Below, in pieces: positions 39,028-48,831 of a stretch of DNA of 64,000 bases. This DNA comes from Vibrio chagasii (GTDB lineage Bacteria > Pseudomonadota > Gammaproteobacteria > Enterobacterales > Vibrionaceae). Position numbers and translations under genes: made by a program. The stretch spans positions 3,100,001-3,164,000 of the forward strand of contig NZ_AP025465.1 of assembly GCF_024347355.1 (NCBI RefSeq), read 5' to 3'. The notes beneath the pieces are model-generated. The model was not told the origin of the DNA and did not search any database. It saw only the letters and a program-made list of their open reading frames with translations. The first letter of the stretch is position 1. Each line of letters begins with the position of its first letter.

Positions 39028-41229
39028 ATGCGTCCAATGATTGCCCGTGTGGCGCTGCCTGTCCCACTCGACAAGCAGTTCGATTACAAGATTCCAAGCC
39101 ACCTATTTCCGATTATTGGTGGTCGAGTCTCTGTGCCTTTTGGACGACAAACCTTAACTGGGATTGTCACGGCTCTGGTTAACGAATCAGAATTCGAACT
39201 AGACAAACTCAAACCGATTAAAGCGTTGCTAGATAACCAGCCGGTTTGGCCGGACTCTGTCTACTCACTATTAACGTGGTGCAGTCAGTTCTATCAATAC
39301 CCACTTGGCGAAACCTTTGCCAATGCCCTACCCAGAGCTTTACGCAAAGGCAAAGCGGCAGACTTCGCAACTTTGGTTGAGTGGCAGCTAACGCCGTCAG
39401 GCAGAGATCAGTTAATGCAAGGCTTTGGTCGCGCGGTCAAGCAAGCTAAAGTCATGCACATGTTGGAGCACGGTGCCGTTCCTCATCAAGAGTTCATCGA
39501 CCAAGAGGTAGGCAGCGCTGTTCTCAAAACACTGGGAGAAAAAGGTTGGATTGAATCGGTTGAGAAGAAGCCGAAACGACAGCCATGGCCAGCCGACCTC
39601 GAAAACGACCAGGACAAACCTAAGCTCAACGAAGAGCAAGCCATCGCAATTGCAACGGTAAATAGTCAAAACAGCTTTGGTTGCTTCCTGTTAGAAGGTG
39701 TCACGGGTTCAGGCAAGACGGAAGTCTACCTAAATATGATTAAGCCGATTCTCGACCAGGGTAAACAAGCGTTAGTGCTGGTACCAGAGATTGGCCTAAC
39801 ACCACAAACCATTAACCGCTTTAAGCGACGCTTTAATGTGCCTGTTGAGGTTGTCCACTCAGGTCTAAACGATTCAGAGCGCCTAAATGCGTGGTTATCG
39901 GCTCGCGATAAAATTGCCGGCATTGTGATAGGTACTCGCTCAGCTCTGTTCACGCCGTTTGCCGATTTGGGCATTATTATTGTCGATGAAGAACACGACG
40001 CCTCATATAAGCAGCAAGATAGCCTACGCTACCATGCTCGTGATGTGGCGATCATGCGTGCGCACAAAGCGCAGATTCCAGTGGTATTAGGCTCTGCAAC
40101 CCCAGCTTTCGAAACACTGCACAACGCGCAAATCGGTAAGTACAGCCACCTGACTCTGACCTCACGTGCCGGTGTCGCACTACCCACCACCAATAAAGTG
40201 TTGGATGTGAAAGGTGAATACCTAGAAAGTGGCTTGTCTGCATCATTGATCGCCGAGATGCAACGACACCTGAAATCTGGCAACCAAGTGATGCTGTTCC
40301 TCAACCGCCGAGGGTTTTCTCCGGCATTGATGTGTCACGATTGTGGTTGGACAGCCGAGTGTAAGCGCTGTGATGCCTACTACACCTATCACCAATACAG
40401 CAACGAAATGCGCTGCCACCATTGTGGCTCGCAGCAACATATTGTGCATAACTGCCAAGGCTGTGGTTCAGCAAACTTGGTCACGGTCGGAGTGGGTACC
40501 GAACAGTTGGAAGCGCAACTTGGTCAGCTATTCCCAGAATACAAAACCATTCGTATTGACCGTGACAGCACTCGCCGTAAAGGCAGCCTAGAGAGCGCAC
40601 TCGAATCGATTCGCAAAGGTGAATACCAGATCCTTATCGGCACCCAGATGTTAGCTAAAGGCCACCACTTCCCTGACGTGACACTCGTGGCGTTATTAGA
40701 TGTCGATGGCTCTTTATACAGCAGTGACTTCCGAGCCTCTGAGCGTCTTGCTCAGTTGTTCATTCAAGTGGCAGGTCGCGCAGGTCGTGCGAGTAAGCCT
40801 GGTGAGGTGATCTTACAAACGCACCACCCAGAGCACGGATTACTGCAAGCATTGCTGCACAAAGACTATAACCACTTTGCTCAAACGGCCTTAGCAGAGC
40901 GTAAACAAGCGATGTTGCCACCTTACACCTTTATGACGCTATTTAGAGCAGAGGCGAACGACACACGCTTGGTGGAAGAGTTCCTACGTCAGGTTCGTCA
41001 TACACTGGAATCACACCCACTGTTTGACCAATATTGCATGGTGTTAGGCCCAACCCCTGCGCCACTGGCGAAGCGAGCGGGTAAATCTCGCTGGCAGTTG
41101 ATTTTGCAAACCCAAACTCGCTCACTTATGCAGAAGCTATTAATGAGTGCGAAGCCGGCAATTAATATGTTACCCGCCGCGAAAAAAGTTCGTTGGTCGC
41201 TCGATATAGAGCCGCAAGACTTGAGCTAA
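39028..41229 (+). CDS. priA: Primosomal replication restart helicase PriA
   Basis: 733 residues. It reloads the replisome at collapsed forks. An N-terminal 3'-DNA-binding domain (about 1-105) is followed by a winged helix. The DEAH-type helicase has Walker A LEGVTGSGKTEVYL and box II VDEEHDASYKQQD. The zinc region has eight cysteines in four CxxC-type pairs (CHDCGWTAECKRC, CHHC, CQGC). Helicase motif VI is VAGRAGR. Start position gives the usual MRPMIARVALPVPL. Confidence 0.97.
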   Translation: MRPMIARVALPVPLDKQFDYKIPSHLFPIIGGRVSVPFGRQTLTGIVTALVNESEFELDKLKPIKALLDNQPVWPDSVYSLLTWCSQFYQYPLGETFANALPRALRKGKAADFATLVEWQLTPSGRDQLMQGFGRAVKQAKVMHMLEHGAVPHQEFIDQEVGSAVLKTLGEKGWIESVEKKPKRQPWPADLENDQDKPKLNEEQAIAIATVNSQNSFGCFLLEGVTGSGKTEVYLNMIKPILDQGKQALVLVPEIGLTPQTINRFKRRFNVPVEVVHSGLNDSERLNAWLSARDKIAGIVIGTRSALFTPFADLGIIIVDEEHDASYKQQDSLRYHARDVAIMRAHKAQIPVVLGSATPAFETLHNAQIGKYSHLTLTSRAGVALPTTNKVLDVKGEYLESGLSASLIAEMQRHLKSGNQVMLFLNRRGFSPALMCHDCGWTAECKRCDAYYTYHQYSNEMRCHHCGSQQHIVHNCQGCGSANLVTVGVGTEQLEAQLGQLFPEYKTIRIDRDSTRRKGSLESALESIRKGEYQILIGTQMLAKGHHFPDVTLVALLDVDGSLYSSDFRASERLAQLFIQVAGRAGRASKPGEVILQTHHPEHGLLQALLHKDYNHFAQTALAERKQAMLPPYTFMTLFRAEANDTRLVEEFLRQVRHTLESHPLFDQYCMVLGPTPAPLAKRAGKSRWQLILQTQTRSLMQKLLMSAKPAINMLPAAKKVRWSLDIEPQDLS

Positions 41230-41280
41230 ACCCCTTCGGGTTAAAACTAATGATAAGTTTGTTCACAAATATTTCATATT

Positions 41281-41302
41281 TCTCGTGAGCAAGTTCACAC
41301 GA
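41281..41302. promoter_or_regulatory. Candidate CRP site upstream of cytR
   Basis: GTGA-N6-TCAC (41285-41298) inside the symmetric TCGTGA...TCACACGA fits a cAMP-CRP site. CytR genes are CRP-linked in E. coli; here the link is inferred. Confidence 0.5.
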
Positions 41303-41469
41303 GTCATGTGATTTTTGTTAATCTAGCCGTAACTTTACGCAGATGAAACGAATAAAATATTGCAATAAAAAAAGTGTTAGCAACACTTTCATAATATCTA
41401 TTCGATTACATTTATTATTCACGCCTTAGATACTTAGGCAGCAAAGGAACTTAAAAGAGGGTTTAATTT

Positions 41470-42474
41470 ATGGCGACAATGAAGGATGTTGCCCAGCTAG
41501 CAGGCGTCTCAACGGCTACCGTATCACGAGCTTTGATGAATCCTGAGAAAGTCTCAGTTTCGACTCGCAAACGAGTGGAAACAGCCGTACTTGAAGCTGG
41601 ATACTCACCCAATACATTAGCTAGAAATTTACGTCGCAACGAATCAAAAACCATCATTACTATCGTTCCTGATATCTGTGACCCGTATTTCGCAGAAATC
41701 ATTCGTGGTATCGAAGATGCTGCTGTCGAAAATGATTACCTCGTTCTGCTGGGTGACAGCGGCCAACAGAAAAAACGCGAGTCTTCGTTTGTTAATCTCG
41801 TCTTCACCAAACAAGCAGATGGCATGCTACTACTAGGCACCGACCACCCGTTCGATGTCAGCAAGTCTGAGCAAAAGAACCTACCTCCTATGGTAATGGC
41901 GTGTGAGTTCGCACCAGAGCTAGAACTGCCTACGGTACACATCGATAACCTGACTTCTGCATTCGAAGCCGTGAACTACCTTGCTCAATTGGGTCATAAG
42001 CGTATCGCTCAAATCTCTGGCCCAATGTCAGCAACCCTATGTAAGTTCCGTCAGCAAGGTTACCAACAAGCGCTGCGTCGTGCTGGCGTGTCAATGAACC
42101 CAGCCTACAGCACCATCGGTGATTTTACCTTCAAAGCGGGTGCTCAAGCGGTTCGTCAACTGTTAGCGCTACCAGAGCAGCCGACCGCTATTTTCTGTCA
42201 CAACGATGCGATGGCAATTGGTGCGATTCAAGAAGCCAAGAAACTCGGTTTACGAGTGCCTCAAGATTTATCTGTTGTTGGCTTTGATGATATTCAATTC
42301 GCTCAGTACTGCGATCCACCGCTAACCACCATTTCTCAACCTCGTTATGAGATTGGACGCCAAGCAATGTTGATGATGCTAGACCTACTAAAAGGCAACG
42401 ATGTGCAAGCAGGTTCGCGTCTGCTAGAAGCCAGCCTAGTGGTTCGAGGCAGTACTGCACCACCTCGAATGTAA
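41470..42474 (+). CDS. cytR: LacI-family repressor CytR
   Basis: 334 residues. The LacI helix-turn-helix is at the N-terminus (MKDVAQLAGVSTATVSRALMNPEKVS), with hinge YSPNTLARNLR and a periplasmic-binding-like core ending VVRGSTAPPR. CytR represses nucleoside uptake and catabolism with CRP as partner; in vibrios it also affects competence and chitin use. Its position between priA and ftsN is the conserved one and sets it apart from other LacI members. Confidence 0.94.
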   Translation: MATMKDVAQLAGVSTATVSRALMNPEKVSVSTRKRVETAVLEAGYSPNTLARNLRRNESKTIITIVPDICDPYFAEIIRGIEDAAVENDYLVLLGDSGQQKKRESSFVNLVFTKQADGMLLLGTDHPFDVSKSEQKNLPPMVMACEFAPELELPTVHIDNLTSAFEAVNYLAQLGHKRIAQISGPMSATLCKFRQQGYQQALRRAGVSMNPAYSTIGDFTFKAGAQAVRQLLALPEQPTAIFCHNDAMAIGAIQEAKKLGLRVPQDLSVVGFDDIQFAQYCDPPLTTISQPRYEIGRQAMLMMLDLLKGNDVQAGSRLLEASLVVRGSTAPPRM

Positions 42475-42499
42475 ATCTTCGAAATACCCATATAAATCT

Positions 42500-42528
42500 G
42501 CGGCACATTTTGATGTGCCGCTTCCATT
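42500..42528 (+). terminator. Hairpin after cytR
   Basis: GCGGCACAT pairs with ATGTGCCGC around TTTG (42500-42521). The T run is weak, so read-through to ftsN is possible. Confidence 0.55.
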
Positions 42529-42596
42529 TCTACACTATTATCCTCGCGCAATCTGGATTACCATGAGAGCAGAATTACCAACTACTGAATTGTCTT

Positions 42597-43136
42597 GTGG
42601 CTAATAGAGATTATGTGAAGCGTGGTCGTGGCACGAAAAAACCGACCAAAAAACAAGCCCCTCGCCGTAAACCATGGCGTAGTGGTCTTTTGGCGATCCT
42701 CCTTGTTGGCGGGTTTGGTTACGGACTTTACCTATTGAGTAATGACCCAGAGCCACCAGCACCGGCTCCAGTAGTGAGTAAACCAACACCGAAGCCAAAA
42801 CCAGCCAAAGTGATTCCACCACCTCCAGAAGAGAAATGGGACTACGTTGAAACGCTGCCAAGTCGCGAAATCGAAGTAAAAGCCAAAGAGCAAGAGATCT
42901 CTAAGATCCCTTACATCATGCAATGTGGCGCTTACAAAACGTCAGCACAGGCAGAAGCACGTAAGTTGGATATCGCCTTCCAAGGTATCTCGAGTGAAAT
43001 CCGTAAGAAAGATGGCAGCAGCTGGTACCGCGTGGTACTAGGGCCATACAAGCTTAAGCGTGATGCAGAGCGAGACCGCCACAAGCTGCAGCGTGCTAAA
43101 ATCGAGCCTTGCGCCATCTGGAAAGACACCGAATAG
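42597..43136 (+). CDS. ftsN: Cell division protein FtsN, short form
   Basis: 179 residues against 319 in E. coli. It has a basic cytoplasmic N-terminus (MANRDYVKRGRG...), one membrane helix (about 30-47), a Pro/Lys-rich linker, and a C-terminal SPOR domain (about 103-175: YIMQCGAYKTSAQAEARKLD... WYRVVLGPY). It activates septal peptidoglycan synthesis. The start codon is GTG without a strong ribosome site; the reading matches the conserved FtsN N-terminus. Its place after cytR is the conserved one. Confidence 0.92.
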   Translation: MANRDYVKRGRGTKKPTKKQAPRRKPWRSGLLAILLVGGFGYGLYLLSNDPEPPAPAPVVSKPTPKPKPAKVIPPPPEEKWDYVETLPSREIEVKAKEQEISKIPYIMQCGAYKTSAQAEARKLDIAFQGISSEIRKKDGSSWYRVVLGPYKLKRDAERDRHKLQRAKIEPCAIWKDTE

Positions 43137-43170
43137 ATCCAGTAAAGCAGTCGCAAAAAAGACAAATAAC

Positions 43171-43201
43171 GAAAGCCTCCCATTGTGGAGGCTTTCTTTT
43201 T
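43171..43201 (+). terminator. Terminator of ftsN
   Basis: GAAAGCCTCC pairs with GGAGGCTTTC around CATTGT and is followed by TTTT. Confidence 0.85.
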
Positions 43202-43266
43202 ATTCATCGCTTTTTCTATCTTCTTTCAAACTTACACCGATAAGTTGCACGACATCACTCACGGTT

Positions 43267-43296
43267 CCTTGAATTATCCGAGCACCATCCTCATAT
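43267..43296 (+). promoter_or_regulatory. Sigma-32-like promoter of hslVU
   Basis: CCTTGAA (43267-43273) and CCTCATAT (43289-43296), 15 bp apart, match the heat-shock -35 (CTTGAAA) and -10 (CCCCATnT). hslVU is a sigma-32 operon in E. coli. Confidence 0.65.
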
Positions 43297-43338
43297 ACTT
43301 TTTATACCCAAAGATAAGAACATTAAGAGGCCCTACTC

Positions 43339-43887
43339 GTGACTACCATAGTATCTGTACGTCGTAATAATAAAGTCGTCATCGCGGGTGATGGACAAGT
43401 ATCTCTAGGCAACACGGTAATGAAGGGCAATGCCCGTAAAGTGCGTCGCCTATACAATGATAAAGTACTGGCTGGTTTTGCTGGCGGTACCGCTGATGCT
43501 TTCACGCTATTCGAAAAATTTGAAAGCAAGCTGCAAATGCACCAAGGCCATCTGACCAAAGCTGCCGTTGAGCTAGCGAAGGATTGGCGTAGTGACCGTG
43601 CTCTACGTAAATTAGAAGCACTACTCGCGGTAGCTGACGAAACCGCTTCACTGATCATCACAGGTAACGGTGATGTTGTTCAACCAGAGAACGACCTAAT
43701 CGCTATCGGTTCAGGCGGTAACTTCGCTCAAGCAGCGGCTACGGCACTATTAGAAAATACTGATTTAGATGCACGTGAAATCGCAGAAAAGTCGCTGAAT
43801 ATTGCAGGCGATATCTGTGTGTTCACCAACCATCACCACACTGTTGAAGAGCTAGAAAGCACTGTTGAACTGCCAAAGCCAGAATAA
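43339..43887 (+). CDS. hslV: ATP-dependent protease subunit HslV
   Basis: 182 residues. It is the peptidase of the HslUV (ClpYQ) protease. The N-terminus MTTIVSVRR exposes the catalytic Thr after Met removal; GDGQVSLG and [13 protein letters not shown] are typical. It starts with GTG, preceded by AAGAGG 8 bases upstream. It is co-transcribed with hslU, 55 bp apart, probably from the sigma-32-like promoter at 43267. Confidence 0.97.
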   Translation: MTTIVSVRRNNKVVIAGDGQVSLGNTVMKGNARKVRRLYNDKVLAGFAGGTADAFTLFEKFESKLQMHQGHLTKAAVELAKDWRSDRALRKLEALLAVADETASLIITGNGDVVQPENDLIAIGSGGNFAQAAATALLENTDLDAREIAEKSLNIAGDICVFTNHHHTVEELESTVELPKPE

Positions 43888-43942
43888 CAAACGCTTCTAC
43901 CCAAACTTGTATCAACAGTGATTAAAGAATTAAGGAAAAACC

Positions 43943-45283
43943 ATGTCTGAGATGACTCCTCGCGAAATTGTTCACGAACTCAATCGCCACATTATCGGTC
44001 AAGACAACGCTAAGCGTTCAGTTGCTATCGCACTGCGTAACCGCTGGCGTCGTATGCAGCTTGAAGAGAGCCTGCGTGTTGAAGTATCACCAAAAAACAT
44101 TCTAATGATCGGCCCTACGGGTGTTGGTAAAACAGAGATTGCTCGCCGCCTAGCGAAGCTAGCAAATGCACCGTTCATCAAAGTAGAAGCGACTAAGTTC
44201 ACCGAAGTTGGCTACGTAGGTAAAGAAGTTGAGACCATCATCCGCGACCTAACGGACGTTGCGATCAAAATGACGCACCAGCAAGCGATGAAGAAAGTGC
44301 AATTCCGCGCTGAAGAGCAAGCGGAAGAGCGCATTCTTGATGCCCTACTACCACCAGCTCGTGATGCTTGGGGTCAGAATGAGCAATCAAGCGAAGACAC
44401 AACCTCTTCAAACACTCGCCAAATTTTCCGCAAAAAATTGCGCGAAGGTAAGCTAGACGACAAAGAGATCGAAGTCGATGTAGCAGCACCACAAATGGGC
44501 GTTGAAATCATGTCACCTCCAGGCATGGAAGAGATGACTAACCAGCTACAAGGTATGTTCCAAAACCTAGCTGGCGACACCAAGAAAAAGCGTAAGATGA
44601 AAATCAAAGACGCATTCAAAGCCCTAACGGAAGAAGAAGCCGCTAAGCTTGTGAACCAGGAAGAGCTGAAAGAAAACGCGATCTTCAACGCTGAAAACAA
44701 CGGTATCGTATTCATCGATGAGATCGATAAAATCTGTAAGCGTGGCGACAGCTCAGGTCCAGACGTATCTCGTGAAGGCGTTCAACGTGACCTACTGCCT
44801 CTTATCGAGGGCAGCACAGTATCAACTAAGCACGGTATGGTGAAAACGGACCACATCCTATTCATCACATCGGGTGCATTCCAAGTGGCTAAGCCATCAG
44901 ACCTAATCCCTGAGCTACAAGGTCGTCTACCTATTCGTGTAGAACTTGAAGCGCTTTCAGCGAATGACTTCAAACGCATTCTAACTGAGCCAAAAGCATC
45001 TCTGACAGAGCAATACATTGCCCTAATGAAGACGGAAGATGTGAACATTGAGTTTACTGAAGACGGCATCAACCAGATCGCGGATGCAGCATGGCGCGTA
45101 AACGAAACCACTGAGAACATCGGTGCACGTCGTCTACACACTGTGATGGAGCGTTTGATGGATGAGATTTCATTCGATGCAACAGACAAAGCTGGTAGCA
45201 CGCTAGTGATCGATGAAGCCTACGTGAACTCGAAGCTTGGTGAATTCGTTGAAGACGAAGACCTAAGCCGCTTCATCCTGTAG
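43943..45283 (+). CDS. hslU: ATP-dependent protease ATPase subunit HslU
   Basis: 446 residues. It is the AAA+ unfoldase that feeds HslV. Walker A is GPTGVGKT (57-64), Walker B FIDEIDKI, and the substrate pore loop GYVGKEVE follows Walker A. The intermediate I domain (about 110-240) is acidic and coiled. The C-terminus [10 protein letters not shown] docks into HslV. A terminator follows at 45346. Confidence 0.97.
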   Translation: MSEMTPREIVHELNRHIIGQDNAKRSVAIALRNRWRRMQLEESLRVEVSPKNILMIGPTGVGKTEIARRLAKLANAPFIKVEATKFTEVGYVGKEVETIIRDLTDVAIKMTHQQAMKKVQFRAEEQAEERILDALLPPARDAWGQNEQSSEDTTSSNTRQIFRKKLREGKLDDKEIEVDVAAPQMGVEIMSPPGMEEMTNQLQGMFQNLAGDTKKKRKMKIKDAFKALTEEEAAKLVNQEELKENAIFNAENNGIVFIDEIDKICKRGDSSGPDVSREGVQRDLLPLIEGSTVSTKHGMVKTDHILFITSGAFQVAKPSDLIPELQGRLPIRVELEALSANDFKRILTEPKASLTEQYIALMKTEDVNIEFTEDGINQIADAAWRVNETTENIGARRLHTVMERLMDEISFDATDKAGSTLVIDEAYVNSKLGEFVEDEDLSRFIL

Positions 45284-45343
45284 CACACGAAACTCCAACT
45301 TATTGCTCTATCTCAAAGAAATAGCAGCTAATAAGCGAATTCA

Positions 45344-45369
45344 AGGCCCACTTTCGAGTGGGCTTTTTA
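45344..45369 (+). terminator. Terminator of hslVU
   Basis: GCCCACT (45346-45352), loop TTCG, AGTGGGC and TTTTT form a standard terminator. Confidence 0.88.
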
Positions 45370-45472
45370 TTACCTGAAAAATGGGCGTATACTCAAATCA
45401 CCGCATGAAACCAATACTTACAATATAGGCGCCCTGCTAATCAAGGCGTCCTTACAACGAAATAGACTTACG

Positions 45473-46390
45473 ATGAAACAATCTCTAATGATTTGGCTTG
45501 ATGCCGCACGACCAAAAACTCTGCCTCTCGCACTCGTCTCTATTCTTACAGGAAGTAGTTTAGCGTTCGCCAACGATCAGTTCTCTTTATCGATCGCTCT
45601 GTTGGCCTTTTTAACCGCCACCCTATTACAGATTTTGTCGAACTTGGCGAATGACTACGGTGACGCAGTAAAAGGCACAGACAATGAAAACCGCTTAGGC
45701 CCAATGCGTGCCATGCAGTCGGGTGCGGTAACCGCCAAAACCATGAAGCAGGCGATCATCCTCAACATCGTGTTTACTGTGATTGCTGGTCTGATTCTGA
45801 TTTTTCATGCCTTAACCTCGATTGAAAGCATTCTTTCTTTCATTGCGTTAGGTGTATTGGCCATTGTTGCCGCTATCGCTTACACCGTGGGTAATAAGCC
45901 TTATGGCTATATCGGCCTTGGCGACTTATCGGTATTTATCTTCTTTGGCTTATTAGGCGTTTCAGGTACTTACTTCCTACACACTGGCCATGTGGAACCA
46001 AGCCTCTTCCTTCCTGCGTTAGGCTGTGGATTGATGGCGGTTGCAGTACTTAATATCAACAACATGCGTGATATTGAAAACGACAGTGAATGTGGCAAAC
46101 GCACAATGGCGGTTCGCCTAGGACAACGTAAAGCCAAGCATTACCACTTTACGCTACTTGGGTTAGCACTGGTCTCTTTTGCTATCTACCTACTGATTCA
46201 AGAGAAACCGGTCTGGATCAGCCTGCCATTTTTGTTGAGTATTGTGATTGTCTACAAGCACGGTAAGGCCGTTTGGGAAACCGAAAAACCCGCTCAAATA
46301 GCACCTATGATGCCTGTGATTGTGAAATGCTCGCTGGTTACTAACCTATTGTTTGCAGGGGTTGTCGTAGCTCAAACTCTATTGAGTTAA
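45473..46390 (+). CDS. menA: 1,4-dihydroxy-2-naphthoate polyprenyltransferase
   Basis: 305 residues, with eight or nine hydrophobic helices. It attaches a prenyl chain to DHNA to make demethylmenaquinone in the inner membrane. The aspartate-rich motif NDYGDAVKGTDNENR (about 62-76) binds the diphosphate through magnesium; the second motif is in NNMRDIENDSECGKRT. Its place between hslU and rraA is as in E. coli. Confidence 0.95.
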   Translation: MKQSLMIWLDAARPKTLPLALVSILTGSSLAFANDQFSLSIALLAFLTATLLQILSNLANDYGDAVKGTDNENRLGPMRAMQSGAVTAKTMKQAIILNIVFTVIAGLILIFHALTSIESILSFIALGVLAIVAAIAYTVGNKPYGYIGLGDLSVFIFFGLLGVSGTYFLHTGHVEPSLFLPALGCGLMAVAVLNINNMRDIENDSECGKRTMAVRLGQRKAKHYHFTLLGLALVSFAIYLLIQEKPVWISLPFLLSIVIVYKHGKAVWETEKPAQIAPMMPVIVKCSLVTNLLFAGVVVAQTLLS

Positions 46391-46463
46391 TTGAGACTAA
46401 TCATTGCAAAGGGATCAAGCACCGATATACTCAAAGTAAGCTCATTGTTCAAAAGGTATACTA

Positions 46464-46982
46464 ATGGAATACAACACTTCAGCACTGTGCGACATATATT
46501 TAGATCAAGTTGATGTCGTGGAGCCAATGTTCAGCAACTTTGGTGGACGTGCCTCTTTCGCAGGACAGATCACGACATTAAAGTGCTTTGAAGACAACGC
46601 TTTGATTCGCTCGGTACTAGAGCAAGACGGTCTAGGGCGTGTGTTGTTAATCGATGGTGGCGGCTCACTGCGTAAAGCACTGATTGATGCCGAAATGGCC
46701 CTACTTGCCGAAGACAATGAGTGGGAAGGTATTGTGGTGTATGGCTGCGTTCGCGAAGTCGATGAGCTGGAAGACATGAACCTAGGTATTCAAGCGCTGG
46801 CTTCTATTCCTGTAGGAGCAAGCCAAGATGGTGTCGGTGAGCTAGATGTACCCGTTAACTTTGGCAGCGTAACCTTCTTACCGGAAGATTACCTCTACGC
46901 CGACAATACGGGCATTATTCTTTCAGCCGAACCTTTAGACGTTGAACTTGACCTCGATGCTGATGAAGAAGAAGTCGAGTAA
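46464..46982 (+). CDS. rraA: Ribonuclease E activity regulator RraA
   Basis: 172 residues. RraA binds RNase E and inhibits it. Visible motifs are [37 protein letters not shown], and [19 protein letters not shown]. The C-terminus is acidic ([11 protein letters not shown]). It lies directly after menA, as in enterobacteria. Confidence 0.95.
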   Translation: MEYNTSALCDIYLDQVDVVEPMFSNFGGRASFAGQITTLKCFEDNALIRSVLEQDGLGRVLLIDGGGSLRKALIDAEMALLAEDNEWEGIVVYGCVREVDELEDMNLGIQALASIPVGASQDGVGELDVPVNFGSVTFLPEDYLYADNTGIILSAEPLDVELDLDADEEEVE

Positions 46983-47028
46983 CCCTTGCTCCTCATAAGT
47001 CACTCACAATAACCAAGAACACAAACAG

Positions 47029-47061
47029 AAACGCCCGCTACTGAGTAGCGGGCGTTTTTTT
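47029..47061 (+). terminator. Terminator of rraA, facing zapB
   Basis: ACGCCCGCTA pairs with TAGCGGGCGT around CTGAG and is followed by a T run. On the zapB strand only three T follow, so it is mainly for rraA. Confidence 0.85.
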
Positions 47062-47077
47062 AAATCTGAAGAGTGAA

Positions 47078-47320
47078 TTACTCTACTTCATCCATTTTAC
47101 CAAGAAGGTTACGGATGCGATCTTGCCATGCAGAGTGCTCTTCTTGCATCTGCTGAGTTTTTTGCTCTAGCTCTTGACGGCTTGCTTTCAGTTCACCAGC
47201 TTCTGTTGCTAGTGCTTGTTTCTCTTCTTTAAGCTCTTCCACTTCCATTTGAAGAAGTGCAATCGTATCTACTGCTGTTTGAATTTTTGCTTCTAGTTGC
47301 TCTAGTACTTCAAAAGACAT
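47078..47320 (-). CDS. zapB: Cell division protein ZapB
   Basis: 80 residues, almost wholly coiled coil (LEAKIQTAVDTIALLQMEVEEL and onward). ZapB interacts with ZapA to arrange FtsZ and connect the ring to the chromosome terminus. It is divergent from glpX and next to rraA, as in E. coli. Confidence 0.93.
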   Translation of the reverse strand: MSFEVLEQLEAKIQTAVDTIALLQMEVEELKEEKQALATEAGELKASRQELEQKTQQMQEEHSAWQDRIRNLLGKMDEVE

Positions 47321-47644
47321 TCTGGCCTACCTTTAAGTTATCCATTTGATGGTGAAGGTTCACTCCACTTATTTCCCCATTCTACTCAGCAGAGCAAGGA
47401 TAAACACTCAATATATTCGATATTTTGCGCCATTCGATGAAAAAAACAGCGCTTTTTACCGAATATTGACGTTAATTCTTACAGCCACACTCGTAAACCA
47501 ATTATTTTGATGAATATTAGCGGTTTTTCACTGCTCATTGATCAAAAGCAATCTGCAAAAAGCAAAAAGGCAAACGTTTCCTTTTGGATATGGTAAAATC
47601 CGCCGCGAAATTTCTATTCCCCCTTTGAAAATTTTGGAGTCCGC
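47321..47644. promoter_or_regulatory. zapB-glpX divergent promoter region
   Basis: This 324-bp spacer is AT-rich. A LacI-family-type operator lies at 47568-47583. A -10-like TGGTAAAAT follows at about 47590. The glpX start is preceded by TTGGAG. Confidence 0.55.
47568..47583. promoter_or_regulatory. LacI-family-type operator before glpX
   Basis: AGGCAAACGTTTCCTT resembles PurR boxes (ACGCAAACGTTTTCNT) and, less well, Cra sites. It overlaps the presumed promoter of glpX. Confidence 0.55.
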
Positions 47645-48652
47645 ATGAAACGCGATTTAGCAATGTCATTCTCTCGTGTCACAGAAGGTGCAGCACTGGC
47701 TGGTTACAAGTGGCTTGGCCGTGGCGACAAAAACGCTGCAGATGGCGCTGCTGTAGAAGTCATGCGTAGCCTACTCAACAAAACCGAAATCAGCGGTGAG
47801 ATTGTTATTGGTGAAGGTGAAATCGATGATGCACCTATGCTTTATATCGGCGAAAACGTAGGTGTAGGCGGCGACGCTGTCGACATCGCAGTTGACCCAA
47901 TTGAAGGGACGCGCATGACAGCAATGGGCCAATCAAATGCATTGGCAGTATTGGCTGCAGGCGAGAAAGGTAGCTTCCTAAAAGCGCCTGATATGTACAT
48001 GGAAAAATTAGTAGTTGGCCCTGGTGCTAAAGGCGCTATCGACTTAACTCTACCGTTAAAAGAAAACCTAGTAAACATTGCTAAGGCTTTGGGTAAAACA
48101 CTCGATACACTGGTAGTAACCACACTAGCTAAACCACGTCACGATCAAGTGATTGCAGAGATGCAAGCGATGGGCGTTCGTGTATTCGCAGTGCCAGACG
48201 GTGATGTAGCTGCATCTATCCTAACCTGTATGCCAGACAGCGAAGTCGACGTAATGTACTGCATTGGCGGCGCACCTGAAGGTGTAGTTTCTGCCGCAGT
48301 AATTCGCGCGCTAGACGGTGACATGCACGGTCGTCTGCTGCCTCGTCACGAAGTGAAAGGCGATACAGAGGAGAACCGTAAACACGGTGAACTTGAGCTA
48401 GAGCGTTGTGCTGAAATGGGCGTAACCGCTGGTATCGTGTTGAAGATGGAAGACATGGCTCGCAGCGACAACGTGGTATTCTCAGCAACGGGCATCACTA
48501 AGGGTGACCTGCTAGAAGGTATTTCTCGTCAAGGCAATATCGCGACAACCGAAACCCTGCTTATCCGTGGCCGCTGCCGTACGATTCGCCGCATCAAATC
48601 AATCCACTACCTAGAGCGCAAAGACCCAGAAGTGGTTGGTCATATCCTGTAA
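47645..48652 (+). CDS. glpX: Class II fructose-1,6-bisphosphatase
   Basis: 335 residues. It hydrolyses fructose 1,6-bisphosphate in gluconeogenesis with a lithium-sensitive, metal-dependent fold. The signature is DPIEGTRMTAMGQSNALAVLA, with GEGEIDDAPMLYIGE binding metal. It stands alone here, not with glpFK, and has its own terminator. Confidence 0.96.
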   Translation: MKRDLAMSFSRVTEGAALAGYKWLGRGDKNAADGAAVEVMRSLLNKTEISGEIVIGEGEIDDAPMLYIGENVGVGGDAVDIAVDPIEGTRMTAMGQSNALAVLAAGEKGSFLKAPDMYMEKLVVGPGAKGAIDLTLPLKENLVNIAKALGKTLDTLVVTTLAKPRHDQVIAEMQAMGVRVFAVPDGDVAASILTCMPDSEVDVMYCIGGAPEGVVSAAVIRALDGDMHGRLLPRHEVKGDTEENRKHGELELERCAEMGVTAGIVLKMEDMARSDNVVFSATGITKGDLLEGISRQGNIATTETLLIRGRCRTIRRIKSIHYLERKDPEVVGHIL

Positions 48653-48680
48653 TCCTCATATCGAGTGAAACAGAATATTC

Positions 48681-48712
48681 AAAGGCTGATACCAAGTATC
48701 AGCCTTTTGTTT
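48681..48712 (+). terminator. Terminator of glpX
   Basis: AAAGGCTGATAC pairs with GTATCAGCCTTT around CAA and is followed by T residues. Confidence 0.87.
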
Positions 48713-48831
48713 TATTGCCCTGTCAGGTTCTCACCATTGCGATTGATAGGTCAGTAACTGTCAAAATAGTAAATGGTTTGCTTTATAAACACCTTGCCTC
48801 ATAATAGTAAGGTTCATGAGGTAGGGATAGT

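Noticed and set aside
43323..45201. Antisense frames of 112-139 codons over hslVU
   Set aside because: Shadows of strongly coding hslV and hslU, without ribosome sites.
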